Source of the DNA: Anaeromicropila populeti
Lineage (GTDB): Bacteria > Bacillota > Clostridia > Lachnospirales > Lachnospiraceae
Direction of reading: 5' to 3'
NCBI RefSeq assembly: GCF_900112775.1
Contig: NZ_FOYZ01000013.1
Span: 1 to 64,000, forward strand
Length of the DNA: 64,000 nucleotides
Part shown: in pieces, positions 17,744 to 32,700 of the stretch
Layout: each line of letters starts with the position of its first letter
Numbering within the stretch: the first letter of the stretch is position 1
Made by a program: the position numbers and the translations under genes
The notes under the pieces: model-generated
The model's input: only the letters and a program-made list of their open reading frames with translations
What the model was told of the DNA's origin: nothing
The model's database searches: none

Positions 17744-20700
17744 GCATATATATAAACAATTTTTGAATAAAGACATTAGCCGGGACGAGGCGCTAAAGCT
17801 GATTCGGAATAACGATACAATCAACACAAATAATCAATATGATTTGTCAGAAGGGCAAAAAGGAATTTATACATCGTATTTAATGTTTCCCCAAAGCTAT
17901 GCTTACAATACACCAGGGGCATTTTGCTTGAATCGTGATGTTGATAGAAATATTTTGGAACGCGCAGTGAAATATTTAGTTCAAAAACATGAGATATTAC
18001 GTTCTGTTTTTGTGAGTGATGAAACAGGTGTACACCGTGAAATCAGAGAACAGGCAGAAGGTTATATGGAATACATTTCTTTAGATGAAAATGAGAATAT
18101 AAATAAAAGAATCATTGAGGAGAATAAAAAATATTTTGTTTTGGAAGAAGGCCCGTTGTTTCGTGTTATTGTTTTTGAACAAAAAAAAGGGGAAAAAGTA
18201 TTATTTTTATGTTTTCATCATATTGTATTCGATGGAATTTCAGCTGAAATATTTTATAGGGAATTAAAAGAATGCTATTTGTTATTAAAAACAAATGAAC
18301 AGCTAGATGATAACAGTGTGGATAACAGTTATCTTTCATTTGTCCAGAAGGAAAAAGAATATTTGTTAGGTGAAAATGCAAAAAAAGATAAAGAATACTG
18401 GATAAAGCAGCTGTCCCATGAGTCAAAACAATTGACAATAGCAGGAAAACAATTAGAGTCTGGCGAATATGAAAATGACGGTGCATGTTGTATGTTTGAA
18501 CTAGATACAATAGTATGTCGTCAAATAAATTACTTAAATGTAGGAAAGCCTGTTTCAGCATTTACAAAAATGCTAACTGCTTATATGCTATTGTTGTCAA
18601 AGTATGGAGATGAAAAAGATATTAGAATTGGAACTCCAATTACTACAAGAACTTTGGAGTTTGAAGAATCCATTGGATATTACATTAATATGATAGTGTT
18701 AAGACAGAATATAAACGAAAATAGCACATTTAAGGAGTTGCTTCTAGCAGTACATAATGTTGTATTGAATGGGCTGGAACATAGCAAATATCCATATTAT
18801 GATTTAATTCGTGCTATTGGAAAAGAAAGTAGAAAAATTATACCACAGCTTTTCCAGGGAGCATTTTATTATAACAGCTGGAATGTAAATGAGGAAAAGG
18901 ACTTTTGCCAACACCAGATAAACGATATTCACCAATTAGGAGAATATGACTTAGCACTAGAAGTATTAACAAAAAATGTTGATGAAATTATTATTCGATT
19001 TAAGTATAACAAAAATATTTTTGATGAATTGTTTATAAACAAAATGATGCAGGAATATATCAATATATTGTGTGCCATGACAAACCATGTAAATGATACA
19101 ATTGACATGCATATAGGAAAAAGAACAAAAGCACCAGGTATGAATTCTTTTGTACAGCTGTTTTATGAGCAGGTAAGAAGAACCCCAAAGGCAGAAGCAG
19201 TTGTTTTTGAAAAAGACAGAATGACATATGAACAGTTATACGATTCTGCCAAAAAATTATCAGAGTATTTGAAAACGCAGAATGTGTCTAAGGGATCCTA
19301 TGTTGGAATTTTATTAGATCGTTCTATGAATTTAATAATCGCTTTAATAGCTGTACAAATGGCAGGAGGAGTATACATTCCATTTGATCCTAAGTATCCG
19401 AAAGACAGGTTAGGGTATATGTTCAAGCAGACAGATTTACAATATATCATTACAGACCAAGAGGAAGAAATGGTAACTGAGTTAAATATACCTGTTACTA
19501 TTTGTCTGGAAAAGGTATGGCCGGATATACAACAGCTGAAAAACCAAATGGAGGACAAGTGGGAAGAAATTGAGCCAGATGATCTGGCATATATTCTATT
19601 TACTTCGGGTTCAACTGGAAATCCAAAAGGAATCATGATATCACATGGTGCACTTGCTAATTTTCTAATATCAATGGCAGAGTGTCCTGGTTGTAACAAT
19701 ACAGATTATATACTTGCATTAACAACCATTTGCTTTGATATTGCAGGTCTGGAAATGTACCTTATGCTAATTGCAGGTGGAACAGTAGAAATTTTAAGCG
19801 ATGCTATTGCCAAAGATGGAATTCGTCTATTAGAAAAACTAGAGAATTCAAAGACTACTATATTGCAGGCAACACCAGCTACATGGCAGATGCTGCTTGC
19901 TGCTGGATGGAAGGATAAAAAAAATATTAAAGTATTATGTGGCGGAGAAGCGCTGACAAGAGAATTAGCCAATAAATTATTGGATCGGGGACTTGAGGTA
20001 TGGAATATGTATGGGCCTACAGAAACAACGATCTGGTCACTGGTAAGTAAAGTCGATGCCGAAGGAATTATACACCTGGGGCAGCCTATACGCAATACAA
20101 CAATATATATTATGGATGAACAGATGAAGGAAGTACCGACTGGCGAAATAGGAGAACTTTGTATTGGTGGAACAGGTGTTGCAAAAGGATATTTAAATAA
20201 TACAGAAGAAACAAATAAGAAGTTTGTGTACCATTCAGGAACAAACGAAATTATTTATAAAACAGGCGATTTGGTAAAACGTATGGAAACCGGAGAAATA
20301 CAATATATAGGACGTGCAGATTTTCAAGTTAAAATAAATGGATTTCGAATCGAATTAAGTGAGATTGAAGAAACTTTATTGAAAATGGAAGAAATCAGCC
20401 AGGCTGTTGTTGTACTGAAGGGAAACAAGGATAGCAAAAAGCTGGCAGCATTTTTAATTGCCCAAAAGAATTCACAAAAGCTTGATAAAGAAATCTTAAT
20501 TAATCGACTGAAAGAAGAACTGCCTGATTATATGGTTCCATTACAATATGTGTATGTAGAATCATATCCGTTAACTTTAAACCAGAAGGTTGACAGAAAA
20601 CAACTGGCAGGGGAAAGTTTAATAGATGAGAAAGTGGAAGAGGCGAAAGAACCACAGGAAAAAAGAGCAAGCATGACAATTTCAATGAAAGCTAAAATTC

Positions 20701-23700
20701 AACAATTTCTAATTGGTGAAGTGGCGAAAATAAAGGAGTTAAAAGAAGAGTTAATTGATGTGAATACAAATCTTGGTGAGTATGGATTTGATTCTATTTC
20801 ATTTACCACTTTAAGTGTAACAATTAATGCTCATTACAATATAAAAATAAATCCAACTAATTTTTACAACTACCAGACAATTAGTAAGTTTACTGATTAT
20901 TTAGTACAAAAATTCGCAGATGTAATAGAGCCAGAGAAAGAAAAGCAAACTGTGACAAAAGGAAAAGTGGATTTGGATGCCAGCCAAAATGGGATTGCCA
21001 TTGTTGGAATTGGGGGAGTTTTGCCAGGCTCTAAAGATCTAGCTGCATTTTGGAATAATATAATTAATGAGAAAGACCTGATTACGGAAATTCCAAAGGA
21101 ACGATGGGACTGGATAAAATATTGCACAAGAGAAGATGCTGATCCAAATAAGATGACATCAAAATGGGGTGGCTTTATTCCAGATGTTGATAAATTTGAT
21201 GCAGAATTCTTTAATATTTCACCTAGAGAAGCAGAATTAATGGATCCACAACAGAGAATTATGATTCAGGTTGTATGGGAAGCGATTGAAAATGCAGGCT
21301 ATAATCCAAAAGCATTGTCAGGGAAGGAAATAGGAGTTTTTGTTGGTGCTACCAGTACGGATTATATGGAAATGCTTCTGCGGGAGTCTGAGGTAAAAGC
21401 ACATACATTAACTGGAATATCCAACTCAATCATTGCGAATAGAATATCGTTTTTGTATAACTTTACCGGACCAAGTGAAATTGTGGATACAGCATGCTCC
21501 AGCGGGTTAGTAAGCGTTCATCAGGCGGTTGAATCAATTAATTCGGGAAATTGTGAGTATGCCATTGCAGGTGGGGTGAATTTGCTATTAAGTCCATTTC
21601 CTCATATTGCATTAGGCAAATCCAGTATGCTTAGTTTAGATGGAAGATGTAAGGCTTTTGATGAAAAAGCAAATGGATATGTTAGAGGTGAAGGTGCGGT
21701 TGCATTATTTTTAAAGCCTATTGATAAAGCAATCCAGGATGGTGACCAGATTTATGCTGTTATAAAAGGTACCGCAGTAAATCATTGCGGAAAAACAAAT
21801 TCATTAACGGCACCTAATCCAACTGCACAATGTGAATTGATTAAAAAGGCATTTCATAAAGCAAAAATGGATCCTTCTACGGTTGGATATATTGAGACAC
21901 ATGGAACAGGTACAGCATTAGGAGATCCAATAGAAATTAATGGTTTAACAATGGCATATTCTGATTTATTTGAGGAATGGGGAATATCCAGTAATGACAG
22001 CCATTGTGGTATAGGATCCATAAAAACAAACATTGGACATTTGGAAGCTGCATCTGGATTGGCTGGTTTGTTAAAAATAATTTTAGCTATTCAACATAAA
22101 CAAATACCTGCTAATCTTCATTTTCAAAAAATGAATCCGTATATAACACTGGAGAATACACCATTTTATATTCTAAAGGAAAAGAAAGAGTGGGAAAATT
22201 TAGTCAGAGATGGAGAGAAGATTCCGTTAAGAGCAGGTGTAAGTGCATTTGGATTCGGCGGTACCAATGCTCATGTTCTGGTAGAGGAATATATACCAGC
22301 AGATAGATATGAAGAAAATAACAATACGAATGAAAAACATGCAGTTATTATTTCTGCACAATATAAGGAAGGAGTGCAGATAAAAGCAAAACAATTATTA
22401 GATTATATAACAGAAACAGTTAATGAGAGAGAGGAAAAACTATTATCCAGAATAGCATATACCCTTCAGACAGGAAGAGAGGCTATGAAATATCGGGCAG
22501 CCTTTCTCGTAACTTCTATAAATGAATTAAAGAATAAATTAGAAAACTATACTGTAAATGGACAAAGCGATGATTGTTCATCAAATGACAAATTAAGTAG
22601 TACAGTAAGTCGGTGGACAAATGGAGAAAATGTAGATTGGAATGAATTTTACTCAGTACCTCTTGAAAAAATAGCTTTACCTACTTATCCATTTGAAAAA
22701 AGCAGATATTGGATTTCCATGCAAAATAATAATCATACCTATCATGATTCAAAAAAACAGCCTTTAATAGATGAGGTATTATTAGCAAAAAGTTTACGAA
22801 ATGGAGTAACTTTTCAGAAGTTAGTAACTGCCCAGGATTTCATTGCAAAGGATCATGTTGTAAAAGGTAATTGTGTAATGCCTGGTACCAGTTATTTAGA
22901 AATGGCATTGGAGGGAGTAAGCCACTTTGAAACATTATCTGATGTAAAACTGCAAAATGTGTATTGGCTGCAGCAGCTTATTGTTGAGCAGGATAAGCAG
23001 AAGCAGATACATATTATAATTGAACAAAAAGAAGAAGGATATTATTATCAGGTAGAAAGTGAAGCAGAAAGTAAAATACTACATGGCTCAGGTTTCATTG
23101 TTCCAATTAATGAAAAGAATAATGAAAAACCAAAGGAGATTAGCGAAATAAAGGCCAGGTGTGGGCAGTACATAAGCAAGCAGGATTTCTATCAGTGGAT
23201 CCAGTGTGAGGCAGACATTTACTATGGACCATATTTTCAAGGACTACAAGAAATATATTTAAACAATGAGGAAGTTTTTGCTAAGATTCAATTATCTCAA
23301 GAGATACAGAATGAGCAACCGTTTTACTTCATACATCCTGTTATTATGGATTGTGCATTACAAGCAATGGCCAGTCTGATTGGAAATGAAAAGGGTAAAG
23401 GGAAAACAAAGATTCCATTTTCAGTAGAAGAGATTATCATAAATGGAGCCTTAAAAGAAGAATGTTACTATGTGCATGTAACGAGAGAACGAGATGGAGT
23501 TCACACAATCTGCCTGCTGGATGAAGAAGGAAATGGGCGGGTTACTCTGAAAAATCTGGTTTCTCGCGAGATACAAGAGGAACAGTATCTGTTTCTTCCA
23601 AAGTGGAGTATGATTCATCCAAAGGAAAATATTGCTGAAAGCAGAATAAACAGAAGGATACTGGTGTTATATAGTGATGAATCAGAAACTGTAAAGAATC

Positions 23701-26700
23701 AGATAATCAGTATAGTATCTGCTGCTGATATCATAGAGGTTAACATAAATGATGTAGCAGATTATGAAAATTATATAAAAAAGGATTCAATTGATCAAAT
23801 TTTATTCTTGGGAGGCATTGTTACTCAATATAATTTATTTGGATACTTAGAGGATTTTGAAGAGATACAAAATAGAGGAATCGTTGCATTTTATCAATTA
23901 ATTAAGTCGTTACACAATGTAGGCAGGGATATGGAAATATGTATCATAACAAATAATTGTTTCTGCTTAGCAGAGGAAGAAACGATTCCGTCCAGTGCGG
24001 CAATGTATAGTTTTAGTAAAACAGCAATGCTAGAAAATCCAAACTTGAAAATTCGCTTATACGATATTGAATTATCAAATGAACAGGCTCTTTTGGAAGA
24101 AATGAAAAAAATAGTGAGACGTACTGGAATGACAGAACAAATTATGATTCGTGATCATTGTTGGTATCAAAAGGAAATTTCCCCAATTCAATGGCAGAAT
24201 GGGTTAGATGGAAAATCAGCGTTTCAATATGAAGGAACCTATCTGCTGGTAGGAATGGGAGGGATTAATCAAGTAATAGGCACTTACTTAGCTGCAAACT
24301 ATCGTGCAAGTATTATTTATGTTAGTAAAAGTGAGCTGAATGAAGAAAGAAGCCTGCAATTAGAAAAAATACAAGAACTTGGTGGAAAAGCCTCCTATCT
24401 TAAGACGGATATTACAATTGCAAGTGAAGTTAAGTATATGATGCGAAACGTGTTGCAGAACTATGAGAAGCTAAATGGAGTTATATTAGGTGCAATGGTT
24501 TTACAGGATGTGAAAATTTCTTCTATGACAGAAGAACAGCTAAGAACAGTAATGAAGCCAAAGGTACATGGAACAATAGAGTTATTGAAAGCGTTAAAAA
24601 ATGTATCACTAGATTTTTTACTGGTATTATCTTCAACAAATGCCGTGATTGGAAATGTGGGACAATCCAACTATAATGCAGCATGTGCCTGCCAGGATGC
24701 ATTGGCAATGGAGTTTGGCAGAAGAACAAAGACAACTGTTAAAATAATAAATTGGAGCTATTGGGGTAGTGTAGGAGCAGTTTCCAGCAGTGAATATAAT
24801 GAAAAGTTAAAGAAAATAGGATTATTTCCAATTCAGATAGAAGAAGGAATGAAAGTGATTGAGCAGGTTCTTTTAGGCAGCTGCAATCAGGTTATTATGT
24901 TTAAGGCAGCCGAGAATATTCTGCGCGAGGTAGGATTTCGTGTTGATACAGTATTAATACAATATCCTGAGAAAATTCCATCAAAAATCAATCATATTCT
25001 AGTAAAAAATGAAGTGAATGAGGAAATATTACGATTAGAAGAAGGCTTTGGAAAAATCGAAAAACTGGGAGCACAGTTAGTATTGAAATATTTTCAGAAA
25101 GCCAACTTATTTTTGAAAGCACATACAAGTGTTTCCTATAATGAAATAGAGACTAGGCTAAGAGTAGTTCCTAAATACAAAAGGCTGTTGAATGCATTAT
25201 TGTCAATTCTTGAAGTGTATGAGTACGTCACCAGTTTGAATAATGTATTTGTGGCAACAAAAAAGGCTGAAATCGAATACTTTGAGGAAGAGTTTGAATC
25301 GAAATACCCGGAAATCAATTCATATGTAAAATTGATGAAAATTTGTGCTGATAAATTTGATGTCATATTATCAGGACAAGTTAGTTATGGGGACGTAATG
25401 TTTCCAGGCGGTTCCAAAGAATTGGTTGAAGGCATTTATAAAGGGAATGCCGTTATTGATTATTTTAATGATATAGTGTCACAATGGATAAAGAAATATA
25501 TTTCGGAAAGAGTAGGCGAGCAGCCAGATTGTAAAGTAAATATCTTGGAAATCGGAGCAGGAACTGGTGGAACAAGTTTGGGGATATTTAAAAATGTAAA
25601 TGAGTATAGAAGAAATATAAATTACTTATATAGTGATATATCTGCAAGTTTTACCAATTACGGTGAGAATAAGTACTCGAAAGATTATCCATTTATTACG
25701 TTCCAGGTTTTGGATATAGAAAAAAATCCACTGAAACAAAATTTTATAGAAGACAGTTTTGACATTGTGGTTGCAACCAATGTGTTACATGCAACAAGTG
25801 ATATGCTTAACACCTTAAGTAATATTAAATTGCTGATGAAAAATGCTGGTGTAATTCTAATAAATGAAATAACGGATTTCAAAGTATTTTCTACATTAAC
25901 ATTTGGATTGACTGAAGGATGGTGGAATTATACAGATGAATTAAGAATTAAAGATTCACCACTACTTTCTACAACTGACTGGAAGAAAATATTATTGGAA
26001 ACTGGCTTTGAGTATATATGCATGTTTCCAGATAAAGAGGATTGGGATCTGGCTTCTCAGCATATTATAGCAGCTGAAAGTAATGGTATTGTGACAGTTA
26101 ATGAAAATGCTGATAAAAATGCTGATAAAAATGCTTTGCGTGCTGAACCATCTAAAAATGTATCTACAGGGAAAAGTGAACTAGTGAAAGAGGCAGCAAA
26201 AGATAAATTGACCATCCAGGTGGAAGAATCAGACCACACAGAACAATTGTATGATAAAACCATTCAGTGGCTGAAAGAAGAATTTTCAGCACTCCTTAAA
26301 ACTGATATGAAAAAAATCACGCCAGAGAGCAATGTTGAAAAAATGGGAGTGGATTCGCTGCTTGTAATCGAAATACATAAAAAGTGGAGTGCTATTTTCC
26401 CTAAACTGGCATCAACAGTGCTATTTGAATATAATACGATTGATAAAATTGCAGCTTATTTGACAGACAGCTATGAAAATGAACTACAAAAATTATTCCA
26501 TGTGGAGAAAAAATTGTTACCGAAAAAGAAGGAAGATGTAAATTTGGCAGAACAAGTTTCTGCCAGGGATAAGAGTATCAGCAGCATGGACATTGCTATT
26601 ATTGGTGTTTCTGGAAAATACCCAATGGCAGAGGATATTTATGAGTTTTGGGATAATTTGAGAAATGGAAAGGATTGTGTCAGCATTATTCCAGAAGAAC

Positions 26701-29700
26701 GTTGGAAATGGGTAGATTATTTTGATGAAACAAATAGTAAACAAGGCAGAAGCTATAGTAAATGGGGAGGATTTCTTCGTGACATCGATGGATTTGATGC
26801 AGAATTCTTTGAGATTACAAATGAGCAGGCAGATGAAATGGACCCACAGGAGCGATTATTATTAGAATCAACATGGAGTACATTGGAAGATGCTGGATAT
26901 CCTGGAAAGAGGCTGGCTGATGCAGGTGTTAAGGTTGGAGTATTTATTGGAACAATGTATGGAGGATATGGACAACTGGCGGCAAAGGCATGGGAAAGTG
27001 GAGTTGCAACCAATGCCCAGTCGGCACACTGGATGCTATCCAACCGCATATCCTATCATTTCAATTTCAACGGACCAAGCATTGCTGTTGACACAGCATG
27101 TTCCTCTTCAATGACAGCAATTCATTATGCTTGCAAAAGTATTCAATCAGGGGAATGTGAACAGGCAGTAGCAGGTGGAATTAATTTAATACTTACACCA
27201 AGACAGCATGTTCGATTAGCAAACTTAAATAGTTTATCGCGAACAGGAAAAACACAGTCTTTTAATGCTAATGCAGATGGATTTGTTGAAGGAGAAGGTG
27301 TTGGGACGGTGCTGTTAAAGCCATTAGAACAGGCTGTGAAGGATCACGATCATATCTATGCTGTTATAAAAGGAAGTAGTGTAAACAGTAATGGTGCATC
27401 AAGTAATTTTACAACACCAAGTATTACAGAACAGGCAAATGCAATAAGATATTCACTGATGCAGCAACAAATTGATCCAGCAACCATTAACTATGTGGAA
27501 GCACATGCAACGGGAACTGTGTTAGGAGATCCAATTGAAGTAAGTGCATTAAACAGAGCGCTTGGTGAAGGCGATATGAAAAAACAGAACTGTCCTATTG
27601 GAACAGTCAAGTCAAATATTGGTCACATTGAAGCTGCATCTGGAATAGCAGCATTAACAAAAGTCTTGTTGCAAATGAAATATAAAAAGCTGGTTCCATC
27701 TATTCATTGTGAGCCAATTAGTCCATTTATTCCGTTTGAAAATAGCAGGTTCTATGTTCAGAAAGAATTATCAGAATGGGATGTGAAAAATTATTTGAAA
27801 GTTGAAAATAATTCAGGAAAGAGAAGAGCGTGTATTAATTCTAATGGAGCCGGAGGTTCTAATGCAAATTTAATTATAGATGAATTTGAAAAAGCAGCTT
27901 ATTCTAAAAAAGAGCAGGAAAGAAAAGACGCAGTCATAACTTTATCAGCACAAAGTGAATGGAGTCTGAAAAATTATGTGAAGTCATTGGAACGATTTTT
28001 ACAAAAACAAGAGGAAGAAGGTATTTATCTTTCCTACAGAGATATTGCGTATACATTACAAACTTGCAGAGAAGAAATGAAAACCCGTATTGCTTTTGTA
28101 ATTTCAAGCTATGTGGATTTAAAAAATAAGCTTAGTGAAATTGTATTAGGAAAGCAGGCTGAAATTTATCAAGGAGATGTTGAAGAAGAAAACAGCGCTG
28201 TCAAAATTGATTTAGCTGATTTGTCCATGCAGAGAATTGCCATGGAGTGGGTAAAGGGTGGTAGAGTTGATTGGGAAAAATTGTACCAAACAGAAGACTC
28301 TGTTCAAAAAATACCTTTGCCAACATATTGCTTCCATCATACCAGACACTGGATTACAGGTAATAAACAGAGATATAATGTAAGTTTTAAAGGTGATGAA
28401 CCTTACATTTTGGGACATTGTTCTTTTGGAGAATATACCATTATGGGTATGACATACGTTAGCATTCTTAATAATTACCTGCAAACTAATCAAAATGAAG
28501 AAGTGATAAAAATTCATAAAATGATGTTTTTAGAAACAGCTTCATTAGGAAAAGAGGATCTTGCTGAAATATATGTGGATGTTTCAGACACTAACACAAT
28601 AGAGTGCATTGCCAGTATTGGAAATCATAAAAAAATTGTTTCGAGAGCTGAAAAAATAGATGATTTTGAGTATAATGTTCCTCAACACAAAATTCCTGAT
28701 TTCACTAACGGGTTGATACATGCAGGAACAAAATTATATCAGTTAAAGCCTAATGTATATAGTCCGGATTTACAGTGCATTGATGCTGTTTTAGTAGAAG
28801 AAAATGAAGTATGGGGAAAGCTTAGTCTTTCGAATACAATGAAACAGGATAAACATGAATATCTAATTCATCCTGCACTTTTAGATGGTGCTATTTTATG
28901 CAGACTGGCACTAAAAAAAGAAAACGACTATGATAAATATATTCCATTTCTCATAAAAGAACTATATTTTTGTGGAAAGACCGGAGAAACTTGTTATTGT
29001 CATATTAAACAAATACAAGAAAGTGCTGAACTATGGGAAGGCAATATTGAAGTAATGGATGAGTCAGGAAGAATTGCTATCGAAATGAAAGGTGTTGTTT
29101 GCAAAAAAGTATTTACAGCAGATGAGGAAAGACAGGAAAACGATGGAACACCTGAAATATTAGAAAATAATACTTGTAATGGGCAGCAGGAAGATGAAAT
29201 TACAGAATATGTAAAGAAAAAGATAGAAAATCTAACTGGGAAACCATTAGGCGTGAAGGATATAAGTAAAAATATTATGTCTCTTGGATGTGATTCCATA
29301 AAAATAATTTCTTTATGTCAGGAAATTCAAAGTGAAATAGGTGTGGAATTATATCCGACAGTATTTTTTGAACATCCTTCTGTAATAGCATTAGCAAGAT
29401 ATTTTACGAATAATTATGCAAATAGGTTCTATCATATCTGTAAGCCTATGGAAAATAAACGAACTGTTTCACTGAAAGAAGATTATCACGTAAAAGAAGA
29501 TCATCCTGTAAAAGAAAATCATCTTGTAAAAGATAATGAGCCAATTGCCATAATTGGCATTAGCGGTGTATTTCCGCAATCATCGGATTTAGATGAGTTT
29601 TGGGAAAAAATAGGACAGAATCAAAATTTAGTAACAACTATTCCAGAAGAACGCTGGAACTGGAAGGATTATTATAAAAACAAGCCAGATGATGATGATA

Positions 29701-32700
29701 AGACAAATGTCATTTGGGGAGGATTTATAAAGGATGTTGATAAGTTTGATCCAGAGTTTTTTGGAATATCTCCTAGAGAGGCTAAACTTATGGATCCACA
29801 ACAAAGGCTTTGTCTTGAGCTGGCGTGGAGTGTGATTGAGGATGCTGGTTATGATCCAAAAGAATTGGCTGGAAGTAAGACGGGAGTCTATATTGGTGTA
29901 GCCGATCACGATTACAATGATATTGGAATAAGTATGGAGAATGCCAGCCGATCTCAAATATTAACAGGAAATGCACATAATATATTAACAGGCAGAATTT
30001 CCTATTTATTTGATTTTCATGGTCCAAGCGAACCCGTAGATACTGCTTGTGCCAGTTCATTAATAGCACTTATTCATGCAGCTGAAGCAATACAAAATGG
30101 ACGGTGTGATATGGCTCTTGCAGGTGGTGTACATATTATGCTGAATCCGTCCATGTATGTATCCTTTGACAGTCTTGGCATTCTAAGCAGAGATGGGAAA
30201 TGCCGAACATTTGACAAGGATGCAAATGGAACCGTTCGTGGAGAAGGTGCTGGGCTTGTACTTTTAAAAAAATATAGTCAGGCAGTAGAAGATAAGGATC
30301 ACATTTATGCCGTCATTAAGGGAACTGGAGTTAGTCATGGAGGTTTTTCAAATTCTATGACAGCACCAAATCCAGCACAGCAGGAAATGGCCATTTTAGA
30401 TGCAATGGAAAGAGGCAACATTGATCCTGGAACAATCAGTTATATTGAAACCCATGGAACAGGTACCATACTAGGAGATCCAATTGAAATTACTTCTTTA
30501 AAAAATGCATTTACAAAAATGTATCAGAAGAAAAATCTTTCACTTCCGACAAATAAATTTTGTGGGCTAGGTGCATTAAAGACGCAGATTGGACATCTTG
30601 AAACAGCAGCTGGAATTGCAGGAATATTAAAACTGATTCTTTGCATGAAATATGGTATGCTGCCAGGAATACAGCATTTTAACGAATTAAATCCTTATAT
30701 TAATTTGGAAGATACACCGTTTTACATTGTAAAAGAGCCAAAGAAGTGGGAAAGATTAATAGACCCAGAAGGAAATGAACTGCCATATTGTGCAGGAGTA
30801 AGTGCTTTTGGTTTTAGTGGCGTTAATGCTCATATTTTATTAGAAGAATATAGAGAAGAGCAAATGAAATGTGAAAAGGAATCATCTGAGTTGATTGTGC
30901 TGTCTGCAAAAAATCGTGAGAGGTTAACGGCGTATGCAAACTCCTTCTCTAGTTATATTAGAAAGAGAGCAGGAAATTGGATAGAAACCAGCGGAAAGGC
31001 TGTTACGCAGGATGAAGCTATCTTAGATGACCGTAATGATATTATTGAGTATATTATTTCGTTTATCAGTGATGTATCTGGAACATTAAAATCAGATATT
31101 GACAGAGAATTACCAATGACGGAATACGCATTGTCACCTTTACAATGGATGCAGTTGATAGATGGGGTAAATAAAAAATTTAATAAGAATCTATCAATAG
31201 AAATAATAAACAGCAATCATAGTATCAATAAGATTTTCAGGAATATGGCAGGAATAAAAGCAGACAAAAAAGTTTGTGAGAACATAGAAACCCATTTATC
31301 ACAACTTCCGCCTTTATCAGAACTGGCAGAGACTCTCCGAAAGGGAAGAACTCCAATGGAAGAACGTCTGGCTGTGATTGCAGAAAATTACGATGAACTT
31401 CTACAGTGTTTGGAACAATACATAGACAAGAATTATAATTCTGATAAATTGTACTGTAAAGAAAATATTTCTATAAAAGAACAAAGAAGCAACACAGATA
31501 TATTAAACCAGCTGGCATATAATTGGGTATCAGGAGAAGATATAAAGGAACAGGAAACTCTTAAGAAACAAAAACCAAAACAGAAGGTTTCACTTCCAAC
31601 GTATCCATTTGAGAAAAAAAGATGCTGGGCAGATAACAGACTGAATTGTAAAGGTTCACTAGAAAAAATAGGAGATAAGGCTTTCGTTGAGCAAAAGCTT
31701 GCAGATAGTCCAAATTCAATATATAAAAAGACGTTAGTAAGCAAAGAATTTTATCTCAGAGATCATATTGTAAATGGAAAATGTTTATTGCCAGGAGTTG
31801 TTTATATTGAAATGGCAAGGCAGGCAGGAGAATGTGACAAAACGGAGAGTAAAGTTGTAAAAATCAGCAAAATCGTATGGTCTAAACCAATTCAGGTAAG
31901 TACGGCTTATAGAAATGTACAGATTGAGTTGAAAAAGAAAGAACAATCTACTTTATTTGAAATTGCCACAGCAGAAGAAGGAATTCATGCACAAGGTAAG
32001 ATTGTATATGGAGAAGTCTTTGGTACGAACAAGGAAAGACTGCATTATGATGAAGAAATTCATCAATATGGTGATAACCTGAGAAAAAAAGAGTTTTATG
32101 ATTTGTTTGAGAGATGTGGTTTTCAATATGGGAATACCTTTAAACCAATTGAAACGATCTACTTTAACGAGGATGAAGCAATTGGACTATTGCAGGCAGA
32201 AGGAGAGTTATTTGCAGAGTTTAATAAATATGTTTTGCACCCAGTAATTCTTGAAGGAAGTCTTCAAACAGCAGGATATTTATTAAATAAAAATAGTAAC
32301 CCAACAAATCCATATGTTCCATTTGCAATTGAGGAGATAACGATATATGACTCTCTGCCACAAAGGTGCTTTGCACATGCCAGATTAGTGCAGAATAGAA
32401 CCAGCGATAATCAAAAAGAGGTTGACATTACAATCTATAATATGTCAGGTAAAGTACTACTTGAAATTAAAAAATATATGGTGCGGTCGATGAGTGGAGC
32501 GGATAAGAAATATGAAAAATATGAAGCGGTACGTGAGACAACAGCCAACAGCATTTCAAGTAAAGAAAAACAAGTGGCAGATAGTGAAAGCTATATAGAA
32601 GACGAATTGCTGAATATTGTATCTAACATTTTAGGCATAGAGAAGCAGGACATTGATGTAGAAAAAGAACTTGAATATTATAACATGGATTCCATGCTGC

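Noticed and set aside
19298-20095. Two - strand open frames of about 130 codons each opposite the first glycine A domain
   Set aside because: They lie antisense to a clearly conserved domain, have no ribosome-binding site or recognisable motif, and are expected by chance in long low-GC genes. The same holds for the other - strand and small nested frames.
20994-26490. Beta-branching (HMG-CoA synthase type) at the carriers
   Set aside because: No carrier shows the Trp typically found six residues after the active Ser, and no HMGS or ECH gene lies in the window.
26589-28000. KS5 as a fourth non-elongating KS because of HATGT
   Set aside because: The catalytic His is present; only the following Gly is Ala. 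Cys and the second His are intact.
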